Notes: generated from the sequence alone by a model not told the origin. A DNA stretch of 64,000 nucleotides from Ramazzottius varieornatus (GCA_001949185.1 BDGG01000001.1:8341067-8405066); one strand, 5' to 3'; shown: positions 23,312-35,592, counted from the stretch's first letter. A program made the numbers and translations.

Positions 23312-24718
23312 ATGGAGAATTCTACCGACAAGGCTTCAGACGAGTTGACTGCAAACTCCACTGCCGTTGACTGGTCCATCTTCCCTCCGATGAAAAATGA
23401 TTTGATACTTCGAGCAGCATTTGGTGAGCGAGTCGAGCGGATCCCTGTGTGGATCATGCGTCAAGCTGGGCGCTATCTGCCGGAGTTTCGCGAAGCGCGT
23501 GCTGAGCACGACTTTTTCCGTGTGGTGGAAACACCGGAACTGGCTTGTAAGGTGACGCTGCAACCCATTGATAGGTTTCCGTTGGACGCGTCCATTATCT
23601 TCTCCGACATTCTGGTTGTGCCACAAGCACTGGGCATGGAAGTGCTGATGGTTCCTGGCAAGGGCCCGACCTTCCCGCAACCCCTCGCCGTGCCGGCGGA
23701 TCTGGACAAGTTGAGGCCCGACGTTGACGTCAATCAAGCTCTAGGTTACGTGATGAAAGCCATTACGCTAACGCGTCAACGCCTCGAGGGAAGAGTACCA
23801 CTAATTGGCTTTTCCGGTGCACCTTGGACCTTGCTCAGCTATATGATCGAGGGAGGCGGCAGTAACACGCAGTCTCGTGCAAAGAAATGGCTTTATGTTT
23901 ACCCGGAAGCCGCGAAGAAACTCCTCGGAATGCTGACCAGAGTCATCGGTGATTACTTGGTCGCCCAAGTCGAAGCAGGCGCTCAAATGCTTCAGGTGAG
24001 AAAACCACAAACAGTGCATGGTAACACCGCATAAAAATGCCGCTGCTTCAGATGCAGCTGTCATCTACCTGACGCTACTGCGGTTATCAAGATGAAAACA
24101 TGCGACATACTGCACTACGGCAAAGCAGAATTGGTGGCGGTTAAACTTGGAAAGGTTTCTTTTGGTTTCAAAAAATCAACAAATTAAAAGGGTGCGAAGA
24201 ACGCCAAGAGCAGCAAGTGTCTCTGTATCGAAATAATTCTTTCTTTGAATAATCATCAGCTTTTAATCTTATTCCAGGTATTCGAATCGCATGGAGGATA
24301 TCTGACCAAAGAGCTCTTCATGGAGTTCGCTTATCCGTATCTTGCCGAAATCCGACAGAATGTCAAGGATCGGTTGGAAAAGAAAGGTTTCAGAATTCCA
24401 ATGGTTATCTTCGGCAAGGACTGTCATTACGTGACAAAGGAGATATGCAGTTTAGGGTACGAGGTTGTGGGTCTAGACTGGACCATCGATCCTGCCGGAG
24501 TTCGCCAAATGGATAGTAGTTTCACACTACAGGGCAATCTTGATCCTTGTGCATTGTACAGTCCGCCGGAACAGCTGCGTCAACTAACAAGGCAGATGGT
24601 AGACAAGTTCGGTCCACAGCGATACATTGCTAATCTTGGCCATGGCATTTACCCAGACATGGACCCCGACAATGTCAAGGTGTTTATCGACGCGGTTCAT
24701 TCCTATCCTCTTCAATAA
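23312..24718 (+). CDS. UROD: Uroporphyrinogen decarboxylase
   Basis: Catalyses the four decarboxylations of uroporphyrinogen III to coproporphyrinogen III in cytosolic haem synthesis. Exon 1 (23312-23995) and exon 2 (24278-24718) join in phase 0 (CAG then GTGAGA; TTATTCCAG then GTATTC), giving 374 aa against 367 in human. The family fingerprints are all present: [15 protein letters not shown] with the substrate Arg near residue 50, [15 protein letters not shown] with the catalytic Asp at about 99, [18 protein letters not shown] with the Tyr near 177, FESHGG with the Ser at 232, [11 protein letters not shown], and [12 protein letters not shown] with the active-site His near 351. No residue I know to be critical is missing. 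An N-terminal tail of about 20 residues is poorly conserved. The gene sits downstream of the PH-domain gene on the same strand with no sign of linkage. Confidence 0.97.
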
Positions 24719-24831
24719 TGTCTCTTATTTTCATATTCAAACTCCTCTGAATTCAAACTGTATTTTTAATTTTCCAGTGCGAAAATTTCGCCAGGTTGAA
24801 CAAAGCAGCATGGTATTAATATACTGTAGCG

Positions 24832-24976
24832 CTAACAAATTATCGCGCACTCGACCACGTGAACGACCACGTGAATGATGCCCCGGGTGAGAGTCATTGA
24901 GGCTACAATGATTGATCTGATCGTGCTGGGCAACGATGACTCCTCACGTGGTTGAGTGCGCGATAATTTGGTAGCA
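24832..24976. repeat. Inverted repeat pair (AAATTATCGCGCACTCGACC)
   Basis: AAATTATCGCGCACTCGACC with ACGTG at about 24837-24861 is mirrored by CACGTGGTTGAGTGCGCGAT at about 24945-24964 plus AATTTG. This is a hairpin of about 140 bp immediately 3' of UROD. Confidence 0.65.
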
Positions 24977-24984
24977 CTACAGTA

Positions 24985-25255
24985 CACGCACGACGGGAAA
25001 TTAAGGGGCCAGTAAAAATTATGGCCTTTTCGCTACGGCGGTACGGAAGCACGTACCTACGTGAGTGATTCATAGTAATGCACTTTTGAACACTTTTCTA
25101 CGTTTGAATTTCCATTTTGCCGTCTTTTTCGCCTGGCCCCATAATTTTTACTGGTCCCATAATTTTTACTGGCCCCATAATTTCCCGTCGTGCGTTTACT
25201 GGCCCCATAATTTCCCGTCGTGCGTTTACTGGCCCCATAATTTCCCGTCGTACAA
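24985..25255. repeat. Foldback element with internal tandem 30-bp units
   Basis: GACGGGAAATTAAGGGGCCAGTAAAAATTATGG at about 24993-25025 is the reverse complement of the 25135-25195 region. On the right the unit TTTACTGGCCCCATAATTTC + CCGTCGTGCG is repeated head to tail from about 25165 to 25255. Confidence 0.7.
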
Positions 25256-28200
25256 GAACTGGCTCGCCTGCGGCTCGGTGTTCAAGTTCGAGGAGATGCT
25301 AGCACCATGAACGGGTTACGAGTGTGGTGATCAAATTATGACCTGCGAATTTGACGGAAGCAGGACAGAAGTTTCTCCTACGAACTGCGGGATAAGAAAT
25401 AAGCGAGATAGTGAATAGCCAAAAATACTAAGAGCTTGGACAAGGTGGTCTATGAATTACTATGAAGTTTCAAGAATGGGTACCATGCCTGCCAGCCAAA
25501 ATTTCACTACGAACGTTCAAATTTCACGCTGAATGGTGAGCCAGCATTGAATGCGGCGTAAACTAAGCTGCGTTGGGTGAGCTTCGTCACGCTGGCAAAA
25601 TCGCGACGAAGGCCACCTTCGTTGGTCACGTCGAAATTTCACGACGACGCCGGCCCGCGAACAGTCACGCCTATAGATCGCCGCTGTTCGTACTTAGTTT
25701 AACGCAACGTACCAATCGAACGTCACGTCGACGGCGAACAGGCTTTAGTGTTTTCGATGCGTCAGGACGGGCAAGGACGAATAACAGCAAGGATTCTAAC
25801 TCGCTGACCGAGTTAGAACGAGTACATGCAGGACTACGAGCGAGAAGCGAGTACCGCGGGACAGTTAGTCGATTTCCCCCCCCCCCTGTTCACTGCGCCA
25901 ACCATATGTACAGACAGTCAACCAATATGTGGAACAGCGGCAAACTGCAGCGGCAAGAATACCGGGTAAAGCACTTAAGAGCCAACATGATAAGTTTTTG
26001 GTTTTATTTTCCTCTTTGCACTTGATGTGGATTCATGATCGCTTCAGAAGAGGTCTCTCGGAAGTCTAAACCGGTACAGTCCCCACGCTCGAAAACTGTG
26101 GTTAGACACAAAAATCAACGTGCAGTAGAGGTTCAATAGGTGACCGAGCAGTTTCCATTACGCATTTCGAGCGGAAAGACTGCAGCTCTATATGACCTTT
26201 TGACTGACCTTGAACGGTTTCTTGCATTTCGTTTCCAGAGCTGTGGTCGAGTTCCAACTAGCTTTACTGAAAGTACTGACACATAAACAGCTATACGATC
26301 GAGCTCTTTTAAGTTTCCTTCGGTACAACGTAAACCGGCGTCATTTGAGAGCTGCACGTCTGGTTCTGCAATTTTCATTGAAAAATTTCTTCTGTGAAGC
26401 TCCACGTGCTTGTCACAAGGTTTTTTCGGGTTATAATAGTGTAGGGTATACTAGTGTCACAATACTTCTGCTAGAGCAGAGATCATCAATGTTGGAATCG
26501 CTGTCTGAAATACTACAGTTTCTTTATTCGGTACATCCTTGGATTTAACACGCCATAATCGGTTCCCAACAGGCGATCGCACGTTATAACGCTGCGAAGT
26601 GTCTTTACGTTTTCGTTTTAGTTCTGGCATAATTAGATTCAACTTCGCAACACTGACACGGTCATCACGACTCGCTGACATGTAGGCAGATGGAACTGGA
26701 ACCTGTGGGTTCTGCATGACCTTTGCCGACATTGGTAACTTTGTTATGCATTAAGTTTCCAGAGTTATGAGTAAATTCCAAATAGGCTAATCAAAAACAG
26801 TAAAAGGTAGACAGATATAGAAGTGACCGGGTTGAGTTTTTCCTCACGAAAACATAAACTGGCACCTTCAAAGTGCTGTGCAAACGGTGGTGCAGTTTTC
26901 CATGCAGAAAAGCTTACGTAACGGTCCACGTATTCACCACAAGCTTTTTTGGGTTATGCTAGTGTAGGGGTAGGATAATACAGTCCGCCCAAGCCAACTT
27001 GCTACGGTGCACTCATCAAATCGAGGCTGTCTCGATTGGATCCGAGTTCCACTTCGAAACCAATTTCTCCTGGTTTAACATCCTCTTTGCCACCTGCTAG
27101 CCAGAAATCTGCGTATACAAAGTCCGGATCTACAGTAAACTCGGGGAGGTGCAAAGTGGAAAATGAAGCAACTCCTGTCGTTTTTGGGCCCCTGTTCGAA
27201 AATTTGTTTTTCAGCTTTCCGTTGATATCTCGCGGTAAAGTTGGTGAAAATAATTAGAAAAAATATGGAACTTCTGGAAAAGAGGTGGATGGTGCATTGC
27301 GTCCTCGGAAACTCCGAGGACAAATTCGACGTTTTTAATTCGTTTGGCGAGTTTAATCAGAACTTTCCTCCTCTTTCTCGTCTTTTTTCGACCACGGGCA
27401 CAGTTGTAAGTCTGTTTGGGTTAGTTTGGGGATGAAAACTAACCGAAAATTTTTGCACATCGGAAGCCACATTGCTCAACCTGACGGTATCATAGTTCAG
27501 GGAAAACTGCTCTTAAATTTGCACGGCACGTGTGGAAGCATGAATGATAAGGTCGTACTTTGAATTTTGCAGCGGTGAAACGCCAGGTGGTAGCAAGTTG
27601 GCTTGGACGGGGTTTATGACGCATCATGATTCAGCTTTTGGATAAAACCATAGATACCCGAACGATCGGTTTTCGTCGAGCTGCAAAATCCGTTTGACGA
27701 GAGTGGCTGTTTATGAAAGCTCCGCACTGTCGGGAAAGTGGCAGAGTTTTCACCCAAACACTCAGTCGAGACCCTTGTGACAACTTCTAATAAGGAGCTT
27801 CAGCGCCAATACGGTACGTGATATTACAGGTAGCTCGAGCGGAAAATCCGGTACAATCGGTAGCCGGCTATTTTTGTATTTAACTCCCATGTCGTTTAGG
27901 GTAGGGAGTATAGAGATTAAGCTACCACTCCCGTTCGCTTTCCCACTGCAGCTAAGGCTGCGCCCATTCCGTAACGTGTAACTACATTTTGCTTTCCGGA
28001 GCTCCCCTTGTTTTCGAAAAATAGTGGAATCGGACTTACGCTTAGCTAACATTGTGAGCACGGTGGCTGCCCAACTATTCAAAGTTGTGATCAGGTGCTC
28101 CGCTTATGAGCGACATTGCAGCCCATTTTAGCTATAGTCGGACTTTCACCCGGCGGTGGCAACTTAATCTCTGTAGTTTAATCGAGATCGAACGATTCGA

Positions 28201-28804
28201 ATCGGGGAAGGAATACAATAAGGGCTTACAAAGACTAAGCTGGCTTGGTGGTGTAGTTACACCAGCTACTTTGGTGGATACGCCCAGAAATTTTTTTTGA
28301 CCAGTTAGGAAAGCAATGTAACGGCTGGCTTTGAAAGCCCCGCACTGCAGGTAAGTACGATTGGAGGATTATGAGATCTCTGATGTCGGAGGAACCACCA
28401 TACACTCACCAGTAGGACGAGTAGCGAGAAACTTCGTCGTGGAGGCGACAGTTGAAAGTTTGGAGGGGAGCACAGCGCACTCGGGATGTTGGTTAAGTCT
28501 GGTGTAATTGCGAGTCGTTTCGGAGCGACTCGTACTTACACCGAAAGTGTAATGTCTGGGGGAATGAATAGGCCAATCGCAAGGGTGTAGTTAGAGCCAA
28601 TTACACCAGTGTTGTAATTCCACCAGCGGTGTAATCTATAATTGAAAGCCCTTAATGAACCAGTTTTGTATTCCGGTCTTGATCACTCTCGCAGTACAAA
28701 GAAGATCGCAATAGAAATACAATGATTGTATTCCGCTCATAAGAATTTTCGCGACTTGTGTCAGACTGTTTACATTTCTGGTTTTCAATTACCTTCTGGT
28801 TCCC
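25256..28804. other. Long gene-free stretch
   Basis: The ORFs at 25573-26025 (+), 26133-26405 (-), 26457-26732 (-), 27036-27257 (+) and 27762-28082 (-) have no recognisable domain. Two loosely related sequences, GGGTTATAATAGTGTAGGGTATA near 26428 and GGGTTATGCTAGTGTAGGGG near 26951, suggest a degraded repeat. Between 28240 and 28640 short GGTGTAATT/TTACACC motifs recur, including a CGAGTCG...CGACTCG hairpin near 28511. Confidence 0.4.
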
Positions 28805-29000
28805 TGTCTGTATCGCCCAGGGGTCAATCCTCTAATCCCTTCAAGCCCGCATACAGGCGCGGTGCCCCGGCATGAACATCTTGTGGCAGCAAATCAAGGT
28901 GTCAAGCCTACTGCTGATTTCTCCATAAGACCTCCATGCCGGGGCACCACACCCGTATACGGGCTCAGAGGGAAGTGGGGGCAGATTGACCACTAGTATC
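28805..29000. repeat. Foldback element of about 195 bp
   Basis: GGGTCAATC...AAGCCCGCATACAGG...GGTGCCCCGGCATG (about 28820-28876) is mirrored by CATGCCGGGGCACC...CCGTATACGGGC...GATTGACC (about 28936-28992). The arms are over 50 bp with small mismatches, and the loop has no ORF. Confidence 0.7.
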
Positions 29001-29437
29001 GCCACTTGCCTCGTGCCCGTATTCGGTTCTCGATTTAGTTTGCTTGCTTAATTTGTACTTCGCAGAAGCGCTAGGTTTGTATTGACAAAGGCGTGTTTTG
29101 TTGTCTTGGGAAAGCCGAGTGAAAAGGTACTTCAGACAAGATTAAAATTGCCACAAAACGAATTAAACTATGCTACCTGAGCTCAAGAACATCTCACAAA
29201 AGACTTAAGGAACTTGGACCCAAAGCAAGAAAACCTGCGAACATCTCTTGATGAGCTGCATTGGGAATTTAAGCAAAAGCAAAAGGATAATACTAATTAG
29301 CTGACAAGTTAACAGATAAGGAAAAAAACGAAAAGCGAAGACATATTCTTCGGTATGATTTAATTCAACAAGAGGTAAAAGGACTCACAAGGTAGAAACG
29401 AACCGGAAGATGCAACCGGTTACTTCTGTGATGGTTC

Positions 29438-29842
29438 TTACTCTGCGTCTTTTGATTCGTCGTTGTTGGAGTCCATGAAGTTCGTCGCTTCATCGTTGCG
29501 CTTCTGTTCAAGGAGCTCATGTGCGGCATCTTTTTCTTCCTCCAACCTGATCCGCTCTGTTTTTTCCTCCTCCTTCTTCTTTGCACGTTCGTGACGAAGC
29601 AGCTCTCCAGCTCTAACCCGACTTCCGCGCTTGCCGACCTCTCGCTTTGTCATTCTGTTCCGGGGTCCACGAAGCATCGCATGGTCATCCGCCTCCGAGA
29701 ATTTTGCGTACCATGGTAAGACAAGGGGATTGACGTCGAAATATAAACCCGCATCTCGGGATACTACCGTACAGTGGCAGAACAAAGGACTTCTGATACA
29801 ATGTAAGTCGCTGAAATAATGCAATCGCGATGTTGTCAACAA
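29438..29842 (-). CDS. Unrecognised charged ORF, 134 codons
   Basis: The C-terminal half is a run of Glu/Lys/Arg that would form a coiled coil (KKKEEEKTERIRLEEEKDA) and ends NNDESKDAE-stop. The first 40 codons are ordinary. No start context, partner exon or domain was found. It could be an exon of a transposon protein or a low-complexity chance ORF. Confidence 0.25.
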   Translation of the reverse strand: MLTTSRLHYFSDLHCIRSPLFCHCTVVSRDAGLYFDVNPLVLPWYAKFSEADDHAMLRGPRNRMTKREVGKRGSRVRAGELLRHERAKKKEEEKTERIRLEEEKDAAHELLEQKRNDEATNFMDSNNDESKDAE

Positions 29843-30755
29843 ATTTGTCTCTACTGAGTCAATAAGGGAATAAATATACAGCCAACCGTACGAAGTTGGA
29901 AATACAAAAGGTATGACGCCAGAAAAATCACGTGACTTGCGGAATACAAAGGAGATATAGAATCGGTCATATCCAGGTGGAAAACAGATCCAGGAAACCC
30001 ATTGTATTCCGTTCTTGATCCATCGTACTCATTTCCCGATTCCAGAGGGTCAGCTTTCCTGTGGAAGAGCTTGCTTAACAGAAGCGGATCGCTGTCGGCT
30101 TCGGCTTTTAATACCACAAATCACAAAGCCGGTCCAAAAGCCCAGCTTGATGCGTTCAGATGCGCAGAACATAAGGGCAATCACGGTCTCGCTGGTCTGA
30201 CCAGATCGCATTTCATGCGCCTTTAAACTACCGAGGCTGAATATTGCGGACAAACGGCGAGGCGTCGGGGCAGAGAATCCCTTGTCGCTACAGCACGAAT
30301 TTGCCAAGGCCGACTCCTCATCAGGTACTGGCTGCGGCAATCAGCTTCATTAATTTGACGTATCTGAAATTAGTACAGTACTAGGTCCCGCAACAGCGGT
30401 CTCCTCACCAACTCAGTTATGATTCATGAGGCGGAAACTGCGGCAAAAAGGCGCAGTCAACAGCGGGAGTGTACCGAGCCGGCAGGCTCTATTCTTCTGT
30501 TAATTAACCCTACCCTGTTCCCGGCCAGATTCATGGGGGATCACTCTGATGGGACTTCCGCGTTTCGTATGACAAACGACGCTGACCTTTCCTCTATCCT
30601 TTCATGCGAACCCCGGAAGTGAGGCCCATCTGATGAACGCCTGGACATCTCTCATCCTCCCTCCGACTCGGTGCCAATAAGTCGCTCGACGCATTACTTT
30701 TACCGGATCCCTGTGCACTAGTTTGCCATGATCATTCCGAATAGTGAATATAGAG
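29843..30755. other. No gene recognised; upstream region of the receptor gene
   Basis: TGTATTCCG(G/T)TCTTGATC occurs at 30003 and as a direct copy at 28670, which may bound an old insertion. Otherwise only unassigned ORFs are present. Confidence 0.35.
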
Positions 30756-32109
30756 ATGGCTGAAAATACCACGTTCGGCAATAACTCCAGTCCGCTAGTT
30801 ATCGCCCTTTATAGCCCACCAAGCCTCCAAGAAATCATACCGATCCTCATCGTCTTGTCCACCGCTATCTTTTTCGCCCTTGGCGGAAATGGATTCACCA
30901 TCTACGCCTATGTTCGCTTTCAGGAACTTCGTACTCCTTTCAACACCTTGATTCTAAACTTGGCCCTTGCGGACTTCATCGTAGGCTTGATCGTAATGCC
31001 ATGTTTTGCTATCTACAATTATCACGGTTATTGGCCATTCGGCGAACCCTTGTGCTCCATTTGGGTGTTCGCGGACTGGTTCGTCACTTTCGAGTCAGTT
31101 ATCACTTTGTGCATCATAGGAATTGAGAGGTACGTTTTCTGTGATGCTTTGACATGAAGTCGATTATTTAGCAACTTAATCTTAACACCACGGGAAGAGT
31201 CGTGAAATAAACTCGGACAAACAATCCCGTCCAGATCGTTTCGTCAACTGGTGCACGATGTCAGCCAAATGCACCGTAAATGTGCGCCACTTGGGAAAAT
31301 GATCTTGTCTGGTGTTCCTGGCCGAGTCCGCTATTTTAGCGTTTTCCAGGTTATGGTGCGTCAGATGGCCAATAAGTTATAAGAACCACAGCCAGCTGAA
31401 AACAGTCACGTGGACCATCCTGGTCTCGTGGCTCTTCACAGCGGTCATATGGATGCCGGGATATTTTTACGACCGACTAAACCACAACAACACCGTCGAA
31501 CTATGCGCCTGGGATCCCGCACAAAATTACGCCGCAGGGATCGTCATCGGCTTTCTGGGCTACTTGATTCCTTACGTCACAATGGTGGTGGCCTACTGTT
31601 ATGTCGGCTGGAAGATGCGGAGAAGGCTACGCAATGTTCTACCGAAAGTCTTTGGTGGGAAGGAAACCATAACGTTCGCTGATACAAAAAATGACAACAT
31701 ATCGAAACCACCGATCGAGAGTACTACAGTTAACGGAAGACCTTCCAGGAACCAAAGTACTGAAGGAGGTGAGAAAGCTGGCAGTACTATGTCCTCGCGA
31801 GACGCAGCTTTGGGAAACGTGTCACGACGGCAAGTCATGATCAAGCGAGACAACTCGGCTCTCCTCGCACTTGGCGCTGTGGTCATCGCCTTCTCGCTTT
31901 GTTGGATACCTTTCTACATTTTCTTCTTCGTTACACTGTTTCAAGGTGCCGAGCTGCCCGGCTGGTTTCTGACGCTGGCTTACTGGACAGCATACCTGAA
32001 CTCAGCGGTCAATCCTGTTTGCTACACCGCGCTTCATAGAGACTACCGCCAAACGTTCCTGCGTACTTTCCGTTTCTGCAAGCCACGCCTAAAGACTCAG
32101 CCTTCGTGA
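30756..32109 (+). CDS. Rhodopsin-class GPCR, biogenic-amine-receptor-like
   Basis: Exons 30756-31129 and 31350-32109 join in phase 2 (AG + G) to give 377 aa. The seven-helix landmarks are complete: N in helix 1, LALAD in helix 2, Cys at the helix 3 top (PLCSIW), Asp107 at the amine-binding position of helix 3, ER at the DRY position, Trp in helix 4, Pro in helix 5, CWIP in helix 6 and NPVCY in helix 7, plus the second-loop Cys (VELCAW). The N-terminus has N-glycosylation sequons (NTT, NSS). The third intracellular loop, about 75 residues, is long, polar and basic at both ends, as in muscarinic, histamine and other aminergic receptors. The ligand cannot be named. The splice site falls in the DRY arginine codon, a common GPCR intron position, and the 220-bp intron carries a worn palindromic repeat. 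Confidence 0.9.
31225..31315. repeat. Palindromic repeat in the GPCR intron, worn left arm
   Basis: TCAACTGGTGCACGATGTCAGCC and ATGTGCGCCACTTGGGAAAA with TGATCTTGTC; the right arm is almost intact, the left arm eroded. Confidence 0.7.
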
Positions 32110-32639
32110 TTGACGTCTTCTCTTGAACGGAAAGTAGCTAGTTTCCTGAAGAGGCACATATAGACATTTTGCTGGACCTCAAGATCACATGACATTACGT
32201 GCTACTTCGAAGTGGCTTCGATTATCCAGTGAATAAAAATCACGCCTGTGCCCCTTATTTAATAATTGGGACACTTTTGCAGGTTACCTGTGCGTCAGAT
32301 GTTGTGGAGCTGCCCGTTTTATCGTGCGATAAGACTGTCGGTGTAAAGACAAAAAAGCTGGAAAAAAGTTCTCTGTTATTCGGAATCCCATCGAGAGATA
32401 TTTAAACCAAACATATGCTGTACGAGTGGTACACGGATCTTTGTCCACAGTTTTCCCGAATACGAGAGCAAAGCCGAAATTTGACAGTTACCGCTTCAAA
32501 TAAACAGTCTTTGAAGAAATGAAGTAGAAAACAGCAGTGCGTCAACGCGGAAAACTGCGTGCAATAGAAATTACATCTGAGCCGAAACAAGCGAGGACAA
32601 ATGGGTCGAAGGAAGAGCGAAAAAAGGTTTAGTTACGCG
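32110..32639. other. Space between the convergent receptor and polycystin-like loci
   Basis: No coding signal was recognised. An AATAAA lies at about 32231-32236, 120 bp after the receptor stop, and may be its polyadenylation signal; AAATAAACAG near 32500 is another AATAAA. Confidence 0.35.
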
Positions 32640-35440
32640 TGTTTTGTTTGGCCAGGACAGAGGTAGATTCACTAAAACGAACGTCGCTTTCTGCCTTCTT
32701 TTTCTTCTTCACGCGCAGAGATGGAAAATGGGGAGGAAGGAGTGACGGCGGCGGCTCAGGGTTGATGGCAAGGTCCACCGCTAGCCGTGTATCGGCTAGG
32801 AGGTTCTGGTGGATGGTAAGTTGGTCCCAGTTGTAACCGGACATACCCACAACTTCTTCTTCTCGTAGGCCATCCAGACCTTCCATCATACCGTTAGCCC
32901 GAGTTATGCGATCGACCGCAAAGGTTCGCGGTCCGTCGATATCTTCGGTGGGCACACCTGCAACGACAAGTCACAAGATCAGCCATAGTCAACCATGACA
33001 GAGGGTAAGCCCATTCGTAACACCCCTACGAAAGCCAGCGTCGCCCACCCCTTTTTTGTTGGAAAACGACAAAACGATGCATATTAGAAGTCGATATGTA
33101 ACTTAGTTGCCTTGGTTCATTTGCCCACCTTTATAGATACTTCAGGGAGACTTACCCCAAGCACAGGTTAGCTTCGTCCCCCATGAAGTGGACCGACTTG
33201 TCCAGCAGCAGTGGTCGAGCGGACTTTGCCGGCGAGTAAGATACCAGGAACGTGCTCTCAAGGTAAACCCACAACATCTCGACAGTCTTGACTTTTGACA
33301 ACGGTCCGTCCTCTTTATCGTTGAAGTCCAGGACATTGGTACCGAGGAAAATTGAATCTAGCGAGGCTCGGACACCCGATCCACCCAGCGGTGTCTTGCC
33401 GTAGGTGAAGACGAAGACCGAGAACATGAAGAGGACGAACCAACCGATATCCGTCAGCCAGGTTTGCATGCGTTCGGTGAGGAATGTCATCTTCCGAACG
33501 GCTGCGAAACATTTGTAGGCGTCCTTCCTTTCCGATTACTATTTCTGTCTTCTGTATCGTATTATGAACAAAAAGTTCGAGCTCCGCAAACAGAATAAAT
33601 CACAATGTTAATCCAGGTGGCGTATACTACCATTGTAAAAAGTTGAAGGTCTGCGCCAGTTAAAAATTCGATCTTGTCAAAAAATTTTTCTGTCAAGTGG
33701 CTCACACTTCAACTAATGAGACTGACGTAATGAGCCACTTGGGAAAATAACTCGACAAAGTTGTTTTCCTCAGTGGCGCACGATCTCGGTATTGTGGGCT
33801 GGATGCGTTCGCCACTTGCGCGGACGACCTATTTGAGTTTGTTTGCCGAGCTCCCAAATATCGACCAGAAATCGACAACAAAAGAACATTGACTTTATCA
33901 TTCTCATCTGGACCGTACCTTTGTGTGCGCAAGATGGCAGCCAGCAAGAACGAAAGCACCAAGACTTTCAGTGGTTGATTGAAGAGTACATCTATGGCTA
34001 GCGCAGAGAAAAAGGACGCAAGCCATTCCTGACTCTTCGAACGTCCAGAGTGGAGGCCGAACCAGACGACGAAGATAGTGGAAACGATGGCGGTACCGAG
34101 ACCGACGAGCCAAGCCACGGGTTTCGTCCAAAAAGGTAAGTTGTGTTCGGCGTGCTTGATCAGGGGTGAATTGTCGATCCGTTCAATGTGCAATGGACGG
34201 ACAAAGAGCTTACGGATGGGGCGGTTGAACTTGAAGAGATTCAGCTTGGCGGGTTTCAGATAGCTGATGCTGACTTGTTGCTTTGGTGGTTTCTCTGGCT
34301 TTGGAATATCGCTGCATAAGGCGAAAAAACCCATTTGCTTTTGAAATCGATGAATCTAGTTCAAATGAAGTTGCCACGTTGGCTACTAAGTCGGCCACTG
34401 CTAAAAGAAGAGAAGTAATAGACCTCAAAACTCGTAGAAAAATAAGGAAGAATAATCCGCTAATGTCTATCGATCATTGTCCATGAGCGATTTGAGTGAC
34501 CTGAGACCGTAAAACGAAGACGGAAGTAGTCTGAAACGTTTTCTGGTTTGATCATTCTCGCAGTGTTTGAGGACCGTACCCTTCAGCGACATCTTCAAGT
34601 CCTCTGGCATGTCTGGCCTTGGCGTTCGTTCTGGAACAAGTGAATAACGCCCAAATTGACCGGTAGCACCACCAACGCACTCTGGATGCCCAGCATGATC
34701 TGATGCCAGTTGAACTCGAAACCTTTGAAGGATCGTTGCTGGTTCGGGTCATTGGTCGGTACCCCATAGAACATGATATTGGCCAACATGGTAGTCAATA
34801 AAAGCGACAAGACACAGGTGGCGCGTTGAGCCCGGGTAAAGGGAGTGCGAGGTGGCCGGAAGAAGATGCTGATTCACAGGTGGCCGTCCCGGATACCGCT
34901 GGTTGTGAACGTGGTGAAGCGGTGGTAGGTACTGGTCAGGTCGTCGTGGGTCGAGACTGGCATCTCAGCCGACAGTTGGTAGTCTTCCTTGTCGGAGGCC
35001 AGCCAACGGTTGGGCAGGAAGAAGAAGACCTCGTTGGTTTGTACGCGCCTGACCGAAACTTCATCCACAAACCTAAAGTAAGACAAGACTACTAGCGACT
35101 TAATGTAGTAAATTGTCTGGGTTTAATGGCTTCGAAGTCCAATCCTGGCATTTCAGCGTTCTAATGGCAAACTTAGGCTGGCTGGAATTATTCATAATTT
35201 TCCTGATGAAGAGGACGGTCGACAGGGTTTTTCCTTTACCAGCTAGGTCTTGAGTCTTCACCGTTGTGCCATATCGAAATTTTTTGCAGTTCGCCAAGGT
35301 AGTTCGAAGAACTTCATATCCAAGACGTCGTTAAGGATGTGTGGTTCGGTCTGGTCGTGAGTACCTTTTAGGATGATGCCAACCTTGGCCGACGTGCCCG
35401 CTTTGGGTCGCGGAAGAATTAACCAGGGGTGGCCAAGGGA
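32640..35440 (-). pseudogene. Polycystin-1-like fragment: PLAT domain plus first membrane segments, with lesions
   Basis: Minus-strand pieces follow the polycystin-1 order. A PLAT domain reads KAGTSAKVGIILKG, then LGELQKISIWHNGEDSRPSW (exon end 35240), joined in phase across the 35241/35072 splice to WFVDEV...FFFLPNRWLAS. A GIRDGHL-stop-ISIFFRPPRTPFTR segment is followed by helices LLLTTMLANIMFYG and IQSALVVLPVNLGV. Next comes exon 34311-33919 (EWLASFFSALAIDVLFNQPLKVL), then about 33506-33155 (FTYGKTPLGG), then perhaps 32957-32640. The lesions are a TGA (34874-34876) at the Trp of the conserved GHLW, a frame change inside PLAT near 35310, and a broken frame near 34600. The extracellular part and the channel-like last helices are absent. 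It is a truncated, probably non-functional relative of PKD1/PKD1L, or the assembly has errors. Confidence 0.8.
33605..33860. repeat. Palindromic repeat cluster inside a polycystin-like intron
   Basis: Five or more arms alternate: CCAGGTGGCGTA, GTCTGCGCCAGTT, CAAGTGGCTCACAC, GAGCCACTTGGG and TCAGTGGCGCACG. The cluster closes with GAGTTTGTTTGCCGAGCTCC, the family's outer end. Confidence 0.75.
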
Positions 35441-35592
35441 ATTCAAATGGTGGAGTGGTGGAGTGGCGCTACATGCACAAAAATCCGCGATTCGTAGTGA
35501 CTATGAATGCAAAACCAAGTTGCAATTGTATGAACTTTTCCAGCTGCTGGATCCATTTTGTATGACAAACAAAATGAAGCCTTATCACCAGC

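Noticed and set aside
23312-24718. UROD as bacterial contamination or horizontal transfer
   Set aside because: A proper GT-AG intron and animal-type sequence throughout; nothing bacterial nearby.
25165-25255. Regular 30-bp repeats that could be taken for a CRISPR array
   Set aside because: Units are head to tail without spacers, inside a foldback element of an intron-bearing eukaryotic genome.
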